Assembly: GCA_018257865.1 (NCBI GenBank)
Contig: JAEUBA010000011.1
Coordinates: 310,001 to 374,000, forward strand
DNA from: Stereocaulon alpinum
Taxonomy: Eukaryota > Ascomycota > Lecanoromycetes > Lecanorales > Stereocaulaceae
Direction: 5' to 3'
Length of the DNA stretch: 64,000 nucleotides
Positions 35,152-46,177 of this stretch are shown in pieces. The translations under genes were made by a program, and so were the position numbers. The notes under the pieces are model-generated. The model saw only the letters and a program-made list of their open reading frames with translations. It was not told the origin of the DNA and ran no database searches. Each line of letters begins with the position of its first letter. Positions within the stretch are counted from its first letter, which is position 1.

Positions 35152-36148
35152 CTACTTCCCCTCCACCTCTCTCATCTTCCCCCCAATCCACTCTTCCCAA
35201 TTAATAGGCTCCCTTCCCAAAACCCACCTCATAACATTCGTACTCCCCACCAACCCCCTGTTTTCATAATAAAGCAACATCCTCTGCATCCCATCCCTCG
35301 TGTACGCGTCTTCCGGTAACCCAAGCATACCTCCCACATGCCCCTCCAACGTCTTTTGAAAGGGCATTGTTTCAAGCAAGATATCCCTGCCGATGACCCT
35401 CGACGCAATCTCACAGACGTCACCGTAACTCATCGGTGGGGAAGTGGATACGAGCTGATACGTTGCCCAAAGATGATCTTCCCTCTGCTCCAGTATCTTT
35501 GCAGCGGCTTCACCGAGGTCGTGTAGGGAGGTGTAGGAGAATTTGACATCTGGGTTGCAGAGTGCTGTGTATATCGGGTTTTCTTCCGATAATAGCTTTT
35601 GGATTGGGAACGTATCCATGAAGTGGGAGGGTTGGAGGATGGTATAGGGAAGACCAGACTCAATGAGGTATTCTTCGACGTAGCGCTTGCTGTCGTGATT
35701 CATGAGTTTGCGGAGGGAGGGGTGCAGGACGGTGGAGTAGACGAAGTGCTTTACACCGTGGGTGTTGGCGGCCTCGACCATGTTGTATCTGTGGTCAAAG
35801 GCTCATTAACATGGGTTGGACGGTATAAGGGTTGGGTTGAATATACCCTATTTCCGTCTCACGAGGATGGAAGGCTGGTCCAATGTGATATACTGCTGTT
35901 ACGCCTTCACAGATCCTCATGCAATCCTCTGATTGTGCCAAATCCACTGAGACGACTTCGATGTCGGAAACCATATTTGACTGCCATGTTGGACCATATT
36001 GCTCAAGCAGTTTTTGCCGAGAGGACTCGCTTCTAATTGCCAGGCGAAGACGCTTCCATTTAGGAAGGAGGAAAGGTAAGAGGCGGCTGCTTTGTTTGCC
36101 ATTGGCGCAGGTGACAAGAAGAATATCATCTTGGACGTCTGCTGGCAT
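35152..36148 (-). CDS. NmrA-like NAD(P)-binding protein
   Basis: Exons 36148-35847 and 35788-35152 encode 312 aa; the 58 nt intron has a GTATAT donor and CAG acceptor. It shows an atypical SDR (NmrA/HSCARG) layout: a first beta strand ILLVTCANGKQSS, then VDLAQ, the segment VYHIGPAF, the block NMVEAANTHGVKHFVYSTVLHP, YVEEYLIESGLPYTILQPSHFMD and a C-terminal helical part. The nucleotide loop is TCANGKQSS, whereas family members usually have TGATGxQG, so dinucleotide binding may be weak. Such proteins act as redox sensors or reductases. The founding member, NmrA, represses nitrogen genes through AreA, but this copy is a distant relative and 25 kb from the nitrate genes, so a regulatory link is not supported. 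Confidence 0.8.
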
Positions 36149-36633
36149 ACTGACAGTGAGTGCTAGAAGTCAGAAAGAGCAGCGAGGACCTCAGTAGAAC
36201 ACAATACCTAAATGAGCTCCTCCATCAAAAGCGTACGTCATCAGCTTTATGTAAGCACTGTCCCTTGCGGATTAGACTGGTTTCAAGTACCTCTCGAAGG
36301 AGCCATTGGCCAATCACAATCAACATATGAACACCCCTTTCAGGAACAAAGAGCCGGGAAGACACGCGTCGATGCACATCAGTAATTAGCGCGTGGGGCC
36401 AAGATTCTATGGCGGCAGGAACCATAAGATTGCCTACCTGTTGATCTCCTCGCCTGGATCACGGATCGAGAGAGCTATGCTGAAATCACGAATACTTAAT
36501 ACCATGGTGAAGCGCGCTCTGGATCATTGGCTGCTCAAGCTGTAGTTGACGGAAACAGTAATGGGAGTTTATTGCTACATCCAGAAAGTCAATCATGGCT
36601 CTGAATTCCCCCCCACAGCAACTTTTGCAACGT
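36149..36633. other. Intergenic region
   Basis: 485 bases between the NmrA-like start and the malate dehydrogenase stop. An open stretch continuing past the MDH stop is intronic or 3' sequence. Nothing else recognised. Confidence 0.5.
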
Positions 36634-37921
36634 TTATGGGTTTTGCTTGACAAATTCCACACCTGTGCATATGGATCAGTACACCCTCTGCATGTCGAGC
36701 AACGAAATAATTTGGGGTTTGATTTCATACCCTTGGCAATGTTTTTCTTCAGATCCCCTAATGCGACATCCAAAAGTTTCTGCTCTTCTGGTGTAATCTT
36801 GCCCACCTCATGAATCTTCTCCACACCACTGGGTCCGAGCTCAACCTTCGACGAGAAGAAGTCGATACCTTGGTCCTTGTAGAGAGGGCTGTCAACGAAA
36901 GTTGGCTCAATAACGCCCTTTTGGCCTTGCGCAGCCTTGAGCAAGCTCTCTGCGAAACGAGCGCCTGCCATTGCCATTGAGAGCGTAGCTGATCCAGCAC
37001 CATCCTTGGCCTTCACAACCTCATCACCACCGAATTGTACGCGGTATATGAAGTCGTCGAGGTCCTTACCCGAAAGGCTGTGGCCGGATTGCGACAGTAG
37101 AGGTACGATAGTGGCGCCCGAATGTCCTCCAATGACGGTGATGTTCTCATCGGCCGGATCAGTCCCTTTGTGCTGGGAGATAAAGCGGCTGGCTCGGACA
37201 ACATCGAGGGTGGTCACACCGAAAAGTCGTTTGGGGTTGTAGACACCTTTAGATTTGAAGATTTCAGCGCAGATGGGTACAGTAGAATTGACAGGGTTAG
37301 AGATGACGAGGACGTTGGCATTGGGCGCAGCGTCAGCACAGGCTTTGGCAAGGTCCCGGACGATAGAGGCGTTTGTGTTGAAAAGATCTGCAAAGTTGTA
37401 ATCAGCATCATGGGCGTACTTGGCCATCAATGTCGATTGAGCATACCATCACGAGTCATGCCTGGCTTTCGGGGTACGCCGGCTGGAATGAGCACAATCT
37501 CTGCATTAGTGAGTGCCTCCTTCAGGCCATTGGCGTCAGGTTGGTGGCCAGTGACAACGCTCTTGGTATTTATGTGGCTAAGATCAGCGGCGACACCTGA
37601 CTGAAATTTAGCAGGTCTCTTCTGACCTCTGATCGTACCCGAGTATCTTACCAGGTCCGCCTTTGATATCGTAGAGGGCGAGCTCGGTTACTCGAGGGTT
37701 CAGCTTCATCAGCAGTGACAATGGCTGTCCAATGCCTCCTGCACAACCAAGAACGGTGACTTTTGATGCCTGTGCAGCAGTGTCAGTACTCTGCTCGGGT
37801 ATAACATGATTTAAGCTTGGCAATCAAATTGAGCAGAGCTATGGGTGCTTCTTACCTGTCTGGCCGCGGCAGAGAAAGCTCTCCGCTGGCAGGCGTTGAA
37901 GATGTTACGTGAGGCGAGCAT
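36634..37921 (-). CDS. mdh1: Mitochondrial malate dehydrogenase
   Basis: Five exons (37921-37856, 37769-37652, 37596-37447, 37387-36731, 36662-36634) encode 339 aa, normal for the family. The first exon is a mitochondrial targeting peptide ([20 protein letters not shown]). NAD site GCAGGIGQP follows, then LYDIKG, the substrate-binding loop [30 protein letters not shown], and the catalytic IGGHSG with His. The last exon is tiny and adds GVEFVKQNP. The usual GAAGGIG loop has Cys in place of the first Ala. It interconverts malate and oxaloacetate with NAD in the TCA cycle. The first intron (86 nt) separates targeting peptide from enzyme. Codon use and intactness indicate a working housekeeping gene. 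Confidence 0.96.
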
Positions 37922-38707
37922 GACGAAGATTGTGTAGACAGCAATGAGAAGGAAGGCAGTTGGTGAAGAGGTTAGTGGATGCTGGTGAGAAGCGGTCTAA
38001 TGGATGAAGCTGTGCTAGTTGGACACTTTGATGAGCTTCAGATTTTGACACCTTCGGGGCCCGGCGACTTTATCCCGATATATGACTAACCAGTAATGGC
38101 TAGTGCGAGGAGGAATGCTCTTCGGACCTTTGTATAATTTGCCTCGAGCTATTTCACTAGCATGAAACGCACTGACAACATATCTCAAGCTATCAATCCT
38201 ATATTTCGCCATGTAACCCCCAGGAGACTTCAAGATGTTGGTTTCTAACATTCATACTACACATATCAAGCGCAATGTTTCTCTCCTGACAGATTCAGCC
38301 TGACGTCCAGGCATTCGAGGATCTGCTTCGATCACTAACTGATCAGATGGATTCTGCCAAGGTCGCCATGATCATAGACGCCCAGCCACATCGCTTGATC
38401 CATGGATCCTAAGAGGGTCCTATCTCAGGACGCCGTCTTTCTCCAAACAGCGTTTATTCGAACTCGGAATCACTACTATAGTATCTAAGAACGTCTAGCT
38501 TGACCATCTGACAATCACATGCATCATCTAAACACATGCTAGAAGCATGCAAAAGCTTGTTTTTCCCTCCGAAGGCCAATCTGAGTGCATAACACGGAGC
38601 TGGACTCTGCGAAGAGCGTAAGTATCAAGCTTTGCAGCTCGAAATACCAATGACAGTAACGTCGAGTTCTGGCCTTCATCAATTGCATGCACCCAAGTGG
38701 AGTAACA
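37922..38707. other. Intergenic region between MDH and the NLR tail
   Basis: 786 bases. The left part is the MDH promoter and leader. Short minus-strand frames at 38539-38757 may be the very end of the decayed ankyrin region. No repeat or RNA gene recognised. Confidence 0.45.
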
Positions 38708-41491
38708 TTACTTCCCAAGGCCAACAGAGCGATACTTAGCGAGTTGCTTGATGACAACTCGAGCGATCCGGGGACACACCACAGTAATCTCTCTCTTCAT
38801 CGCTGAGTAGAGAAGGTTCGTCTTGCCGCCAAGATCGCTTTCGATACCTATTTCAATCAGACGTCGAGCGGCAGACCTTTGTGTGTTACTACATGCGTCA
38901 TACAGAGCGTCATAGTAGAAATTTTGTCTCAATTCTACATCCCCGCATCGACGAAGCAGTAGCTCTATGACATATTCCTATATTGTTACCAATCGTTAAT
39001 TGTCGTATATATAATAACAGGATCCAGCGTTCCTCAATGCAAAGCCCTATCACTCCTCCTCTTTCGAGAAGTAACTCGGCGAAAAGGAAGTGCTTTTCTT
39101 CGATAACGGCATATATTGCACTCTGGTGTCTGTCAAGTTTCAATCCGATTGATCATAAGGGTACTTGGATCATATCATTCCGGGCCGGCGTCAAGCAGCA
39201 TGCGAACGATGCCAAACCAGCCCTCAGCGTTTGCAACTTCAATAGCTTCACTGATTATATTCCCACGAACGCTTTGAGGGTAGCATCTTTCTAGAAGCAT
39301 TTTTACAACCTTCGTGATCTTTATGCCAGATGCCACGGTAAGGGGCGCAGTGTATGGCTCTCCTTCTTTCATAAGGAAGCGAAAGTTGTAATGGCATGAA
39401 TCATGGTATCGATATCAAGCCTTAAGCCAGTTTGTGTAGGCGTGTCCGTTGTCGTTATCCACGTCAAAAAGGGAGAGTACCAATTGTGTTACACTTTCGT
39501 CCTTCTCATCCGATATCGCCTGGTAGTGATCGTACCAATCACATGTTGCATACCTCAAGAAAGGGAGTTGCAGGTCAAGCTCAAAATTGAACAAAGAGTG
39601 GACAAAAGAATCCGCGTCATCGAGAGAAAGCAAGTAGACCAAGCATGTTTGAGCCATGAACACGTCAGCACCCTCGACAGTCCACTCGACTTCAGAAAGC
39701 CAGCCAACATTATTTTGTTTTGAACACAGATATTCCTTGACTGAGTAGTGCGCTAAGTGGACTAACTGATGATGATCTTGTGCCCCTGGGAATGGCTCCG
39801 ATAAAGAAACGAAACTAGAGCATATATCCAGAATGGCATGGATATCAAATAGTCTTTCCCGAGGGTCAAAGGTTTTAGAGTACGTGTCCACGATGACTGC
39901 TTCCGAAATTTCCCCTAAACTCATCGGCTGTTTAGCGAAAGCAAGCCACAGAAGCGCTTTTCGGGCATCGGCTCGATGAGACTCAGGAACCATCATGAGA
40001 ACTCTTTCGTAGGTCTCATATAGACCGTGAGGCAGATTGCTCAGGCTTTCACGTAGCGTCCGCAGTTTGTGACATCTTCGCAGGCTATCGAGTTGACATA
40101 CTACCCACCGAAACCTCATGAGCATGTTAGCAGCCACCATCTCCAAATTTCATTCCAGGTACTTACATTCCGTTACTACCAGCGACTAGTGCCTCCTCGA
40201 TCTCTGACTTGATACTTGTGGGCAATTTCGACAGCTTATGATCGGCGCGTAGACGGCTTTGCACGTAAACTCCTATATCTGCATCGACGGTAGCATTGCG
40301 AACAACGAAATCATGGGCAGCCATTTGGGTCAACGTTGTTGATAGACCATATTCCCTTCTACTACTCGCAAAGATCTTGAGACTGCCACATGATGACTCC
40401 AGGGTCCTCAACATTTTCAGCAACTCGTCCCAGTCGAGACATTCGTCCAATGCGTCCAAAATGAGGTAGACTCGAGATCGGCTATTCATCGTTGATGTCA
40501 GAAAAGGCATGAGAGTCTTTGCCGTTGGCTGCTGTTGTCCGTCTCCGTGGCTTTCGTAGAGACTCCTGATATTGTCGGGTACGGGCGTCTTTGCACATTC
40601 CAGCTGTGCCAAGATTGACCGCACCATGGAAACGGGTTGACGTTTTGCTGCATCGTTGAAGTCAAAGTAGTAATAGACGCAATGCCAACTTGGATGGTTC
40701 GAGCATAGTTTTTGGACGTCCTGAATGACCGCAGAGACCAGAACAGTCTTACCGCATCCGCTAATGCCATTGAGCCAGATAAATTGCCCTTCTGAAACCA
40801 ACCATTGACGAAATTTTCGTGATTCCAGAAGCCAACTGCCGGTTCCATTGTGATGTTCTTTGCATGCAGCAACATGGTTAGTAGAAGGATCCGTTGAACG
40901 TAACCATAGAAACATTCTCTCTTCTTGCTTCTCCTTCTTAATTTCCTGGATCTTGTGCATAGTATCTTTAACGTCTGAAGTCATCTCCTTGGTTTGCCTG
41001 AGCAGATCTAGAGCCTCGGCAGTCGCCTTGACGTTCCCGTCAATTGCCTCTTCGATGCTGGAGATCACCCGAGCCTCGTCTGCGGCAAGAGCGAGTATGA
41101 GGTTACTCTTTTGTTTCTGTATGACTTCCATTGTCTTCTGTACAGCCTTTGCATGCAACGGCCAGACAAGCCTAGCGTTCGCCTTGCGGGATCGTGAGCT
41201 AGGCCCAATCTCCTCGGAAATGACTCTCAGCGCCAGCTCGCATGTTGCCAAAGGGCCATGGCCCGCAATCAAACATTTGAGTAGTACTGAATGGCCCAGT
41301 TCTAGGTTAGGGACGAGAGTCTTCAGGTCTTCAAGGACAGTCTTCAGGCTCCCAACCTCGTTTATGACCCACTGAATGTCTCGGGGGGCATCTTTCACAG
41401 CAGTCGCGTACTGGTAACATACGGAGAGAACATTTCCACTGATTTGAATAACGGACATGATACTCGCTAGAGTGCTGATTGGATCAACCAT
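38708..41491 (-). CDS. NLR-type NACHT protein with a degenerate ankyrin tail
   Basis: Exons 41491-40167 and 40114-39415 encode 674 aa; the 52 nt intron has GTAAGT, GCTAAC and AG, and joins GSNGM to FRWVVCQLD. Residues 1-60 (MVDPISTLASIMSVIQ...) match fungal STAND N-terminal domains such as SesA/Fungal_N. A helical linker precedes the NACHT NTPase with P-loop GISGCGKT (242-249), Walker B VYLILDALDE (about 341-350), then the winged-helix-like region LPHGLYETYERVL and HYSVKEYL. The frame stops at TGA 39415, but the same frame resumes and encodes ankyrin-like sequence (VVKMLLERC, GIVRMLLDAG). Further ankyrin-like pieces follow in other frames to 38708 (FAELLLERGG, YVIELLLRRCGD). Either the protein ends before the repeats or the tail is pseudogenised. 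Family role: non-self or damage sensing and programmed cell death. Confidence 0.78.
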
Positions 41492-43441
41492 TCTGCACTA
41501 TGAGATGGGATTAGCAAAGTCGTGATTGGGGCTTGCCGTAACGAAGTGAGCTTGGACTTGAAGTTATGTTCCAAATTTCCGTAGTCAAGAGGAGTCCTTG
41601 GCCCTTTGAGCTGTGTGCTGTACCTTTGGAAAATCTCGAGAAGGCTCAAATGCTGGATCACAGCGTCAAAGAACAAAGTGGAGAGGTCAACACTGCTTGC
41701 AATCGATCTGTGGATAATTCATACATCAAAGGCTCATCCCTAGATCATCAATGGGATTTGGCAACTGAGATCTATTATCGCAGTTGATGAACAGTGATTC
41801 TGCTCGTGCACACAGTAGGTCAGGTTGTAAAGGGGCGCAATGCATTGAGGCTGTGTCTCGCTAGCGGCTTGGTAGAGGCTGGCTTCTAACTGGGCTGCCG
41901 GATTATAATGTCACATTGAGATCCACTGGAGAGAAGCACCTTGGCTCTGAGATGAAACTCCTACGTGCTCGCTAGCCATCTCTTGAGAGTGCTGTCAGTG
42001 TCTTAGTCTAATCAACGATGAACAACCATTACTTATCTCGCTCTCAGTGACTACCTTAGAAACATTAAACACCTCGGGGTAACGTATACTATATCAGCGT
42101 CGTATGGCGATATTACATCATCGTGCTTTCAATCGTCAACCTGCCGCATCCACTACCACAAATTCATGGCGAAGGAGATTTCTTACATCAGTGTGTTGAC
42201 AGCAATCAGCTTAGTCGATCAAGACACAATGTCTTCATCGGCATCTTCAACAAGTCCAAATCCTTGAGACAATCGCAAACCACTTGTTACTAGACTGCTA
42301 GACAGAATATATCGAGCCGCATATTCCACGTTAGAAAGTACCCCTGGGTGCCGCTGGTGCAAGAAACCAAGTAGCAGTGGACATTCGGTTCTCTGTTTGA
42401 TGTCTCGACAAAATTCAGTCCGAACAAGGGCTACGCAAAGCTGTAAGACAAACGTCTACTTCGGCTGTCAATGGCCACACCCAGCCTGAAGAAGCTCGTG
42501 ATGCTATTGTGTCCTCCCTCCAAGAAGTATATTCGTAATACACCTGGCCTCAGTCAAGCCTATCCATGCTCCTGAACATCCAGAAGAAAGTTGCGCTTAA
42601 TTCATCCTAAGGCGGGCTACACCCCCTTAGGCGGAGGGGTACCCGCCTAGCTTCGGGCGCTTCCAAGCCAACCCACTCTTGCCACTCCATAGCTAACATA
42701 CCCAACAAGAGCAAGTAAAGCGAGATAAGGGCTGAGGTACTCCGTAGGCATCCCCGGGAGACGCTTACGCCTGCATGAAGGTACCCCGCACGAACTCAAA
42801 GTATCCCAACATCCGGAGTACTATTCATAATCCAATTGTCAGCATCGCAAGCTAGGTCTAGGCAACAGCTCGCAAGCCTCCCACGACACCGCTCGCGTCA
42901 TCCCCACCTTCACACTCGGGCTACTTCACCATCCCCTGCTTTCTTTCACGCTCTTCGAAATCGCTCCATGATCGAAAGCCAAGTGAGTATCCATACTCAT
43001 CGAAGATATGACCCAGTCATGGTCTTGTAGAATTTAGCACTAGTTCGGACGGTTACTGTCTTATCAATACACGTTAAGAAGCCCGACTAGCCAATTCCGA
43101 AAACGTTGGCTCAACGGCTATGTCAACGATTGTACTAGCCGGTATTGCTGCTCCGGGACTGCATGAGTCGTAATCAATGCTAACCTGGAAAAAGGCACCT
43201 CATTGTATCTGGCACAAGGAGTCATCGCTGAGCTACTTTTGCAATCGAGATAGAACACATTTCTTTCAATATAGACACGTGAATTCATGATCATAATTAT
43301 CATCTAGACTCCCTTTACTTGAACCCCTAGAGATGTAAGAACACTCGGTATTCTCAAAGACTTTTTCCGTAAGACCATGCCAACCTAACTTCGCCTAGGC
43401 CATCACTATATCATTCCTCACCTCCAGCCCTCCATCTTCGT
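41492..43441. other. Intergenic region, 2 kb
   Basis: The right-hand promoter side of the NLR, then mixed sequence. Around 42600-42830 there is a GC-rich stretch with several CCGCC/GGCGG words in both orientations that could fold, but it has no clear repeat boundaries or coding signal. No gene supported. Confidence 0.45.
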
Positions 43442-45403
43442 TCATACCTTACATAGCCTGCCCCCAATATCAGCTTCCCACCCGTCACTTCCCACAGCTT
43501 TACTAGCATAAAAGATATCATTAGGATCATATTTCTCCTTGACAGCCAGCAAACGCGGGTAATTATCTCCGTAAAACGTCTCCTGCCAATTCGGTTGAAA
43601 AGGATCGCCCTACGAATATCACAAGTAAGCATAGGCACTTCCCTTGAACAACTTAGATGGCACCAGTCAACAAGGCCAAAGTCCCTACCTCATTCATATA
43701 CGTGCCAGAACCAGGCGTGATAGCTTCCAGCGGCGGGAGCAACTCCTTCGTCATCACTTCCTGCAAGGCAACCATATCCGACAACGGAGCCGAGACATTC
43801 CAGTTGCTATGCAGTACACGTCTTTCAGCACGCAACACCGAAGAAACACAGAAGAGCATACTCACGTCGTAACTACCGTGTGAAGCAAAGCCTCCCTCCA
43901 GGCCGGCAGAACAGCATTATCCACATTCTCATTCCCTCGTGCCGTACTCTTATTCACATTGAGGCCAAACCCAATTATCAGAGTCCCCACCTTATTCTGC
44001 ATGATATTCCGGACTGCAGCTGTCAAGCCATCGTTATTGTTTTCAATGACTGAACGGGGTATCAACCGGCCTCCATACTGAGACACTCCCACCTCGTAGG
44101 GGAAGAAAAACGTATTATATTCATCCAAGAAAGTTGGGAATTCGACTGGACCCGTAATGTTGTATTTGATGCCGAGATCATTCAGGGAATCAAGAAAAGG
44201 CTGGAGGAGCTCTTTCGCGTATGTTGCTGAGATACCTGGACCTGTGAATGGCGTGAGTATGAATGCCGTGCTGCTGATATAGTAAATAGTCGTTGCGCCG
44301 GCGTCCACGATCTTGGGTAAGTTAGCGTGCCAGGCAGTGATGGCTGCATCATAGGACTCCGCTGATACACCTTCGCTATAGAAAGTAAGATTCGCGCCAG
44401 AAACGGGAATGTCTGTATGGGCTTTCGAAGTCAAAGAGTAGACGACGCCGTAGGTACCGCCTCCGCCGCCACTGAGCGCCCAGTATAAGTCGGAGTTCTT
44501 GGTTCGGCTTGCAGTTATGACTTCTCCAGTTCCTGTTACAACCTCCCATTCAAGGGTTTGGTCGGCAGCTAAGCCATACTTCGAAGCCAAGGCTGAATGG
44601 CCACCGCCTTGGGTGTAGCCGCCTGCAAGACCAACTGTTGGGCACTCGCCTCCGGTCGCGGAGAGACCTATCTTATTTGCGGCTTTGTAGGCTTCGAAAC
44701 CTTGGACTCCGGCCCCCATCTTAATGGCTTTGCCAGTGTATTCTGCATTACTATAGTCGACGAAGTCAATGGATTTGAGATTGTGGGTCCATATCGCAAG
44801 GGAGCCTGCACCAGTCGACTTGCCATTGTAGCTAATTCGTATCAGCTGGAGTGGGATTTAGTATGTGATCAGTAACTTACTCGTGGCCGGTATTTCTAAT
44901 GACCAGTCGTATGTTCCTCTCAGCCGCGAAAGCTATACCTTTCGAGATATCCGAAGGTATCGAGACATTGATTGCATAATCCACATAGTTGCCTAAAGTG
45001 CAAGGCATGGATTCCGGCGTGAAAGGGTCACAGCTGTTGCCGGCATAGTAGGGTGCCATAATCGACGACGACGAGTCGTAGCTGTCGCATTTAACATTGT
45101 CTCAATATATGAGAGCTGGGGTACTGACTGCTGTTGTGGCAGAAACCAATTCTGTTGCAAACCTGTGCACAATGCGGCATTGTAATTGGGATCATGACAT
45201 GGTGATGCAAGGGGGACGGTCGCAATGAGTCTCCCATCAACGGAACTATTGAGGGTGGCCCATTCCGCTTGAGCTGGCCAGCAAGCGTCTCCTGGAAAGC
45301 AGCGGCAATCTCTCGTTGCAAAAGTAGCGCCGTGAAGGACGGTGAACCAGATAGTAATGACGTTTAAAACAGCGGACCTCCTGAATGATTGAAAAGCTAT
45401 CAT
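43442..45403 (-). CDS. Secreted FAD-linked oxidoreductase (berberine-bridge type)
   Basis: Five exons (45403-45129, 45081-44881, 44831-43866, 43806-43689, 43609-43442) encode 575 aa; all four introns keep phase. A signal-like start is followed by RDCRCFPGDACWP, a cysteine-rich entry typical of the fungal 6-hydroxynicotine-oxidase/isoamyl-alcohol-oxidase-like group. The PCMH FAD domain has VIRNTGHDYNGKSTGAG (His 158) and GGECPTVGLAGGYTQGGGHS (Cys 222), positions suited to doubly attached FAD. The C-terminal berberine-bridge segment contains NWQETFYGDNYPRLL and KEKYDPNDIFYA. It oxidises an unknown small alcohol, amine or sugar outside the cell, giving H2O2. An in-frame ATG at 45481 is possible, but 45403 gives the better signal peptide. 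It is not closely similar to the CBM18-oxidase at 14911-16655. Confidence 0.9.
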
Positions 45404-46177
45404 GATTGGATTGGTCTCTTGACTTCGACCATGGAGTATGGAATCTTTTCCATCAGATCTGATTCCCACGGGCACAGGCATTTAACCTCAAAAATGCGGT
45501 CGTCAACAACGCGCTAGTACAGTCAGGCTTTGTGCATTCGTAGCGCTTATGGTGAAGCCCCACAATGTGATCATGCTGCATATGCAGGGATTTATCCTAC
45601 CAATCAGGTCGATCAGGCAACAAGGGCACCTTAAGCACACGAGAAACGCCACATTACCCCAGAAAAAGTCCCTGAACGCGGACTCTAGTAGCAACCCTGG
45701 GAACTTCTGATTGGTCGTTGATCCCGCTTCACGGACTCGCTTACGACGCCCTCTTCTCCTCCACGTGAGGGATTGACATAAGCTATTACACGCGCAGCGC
45801 GGGCAACTTCCACAGGGCCACAAGGATACCAATTCTCAACCTGATTCGACTGGCAATCTCTTATTCGAATTATTAAAGAATAGTCGCAACGGACAAAGCG
45901 GCTTTCAGTTCTCGGACTTTGTATTTTGGAATATCTTGGTCTTGTTGTTGGATTAGCATGCTCGTGAAAAGCAGGTGACTTGTTGCAACAAGCTCCAACG
46001 ACTTTTCTCACCCTTGTTGCCGGCAGCAGACGGATCACTATTCAAAATCATCGATTTTGGTAATATCGGCACGTATGATGTTAGCCATCGATGGTCTTGT
46101 GAATTACCCTCCTCAGCATCTGGACTCAAAGATTCCGCTGCCACGCACGTGTATTGTGAGGTGGGCGATACGATCGA
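45404..46177. other. Intergenic region
   Basis: 774 bases between the oxidase start and the stop of the large ATPase gene. Short overlapping frames only. Nothing recognised. Confidence 0.55.

Noticed and set aside
35152..36148. Functional link between the NmrA-like protein and the niiA/niaD genes
   Set aside because: NmrA represses nitrogen genes in Aspergillus, but this is a distant relative, 25 kb away, with an altered nucleotide loop.
42600..42830. GC-rich palindromic stretch as a structured RNA or transposon end
   Set aside because: Words in both orientations are short and unevenly placed; no consistent stem or target duplication found.
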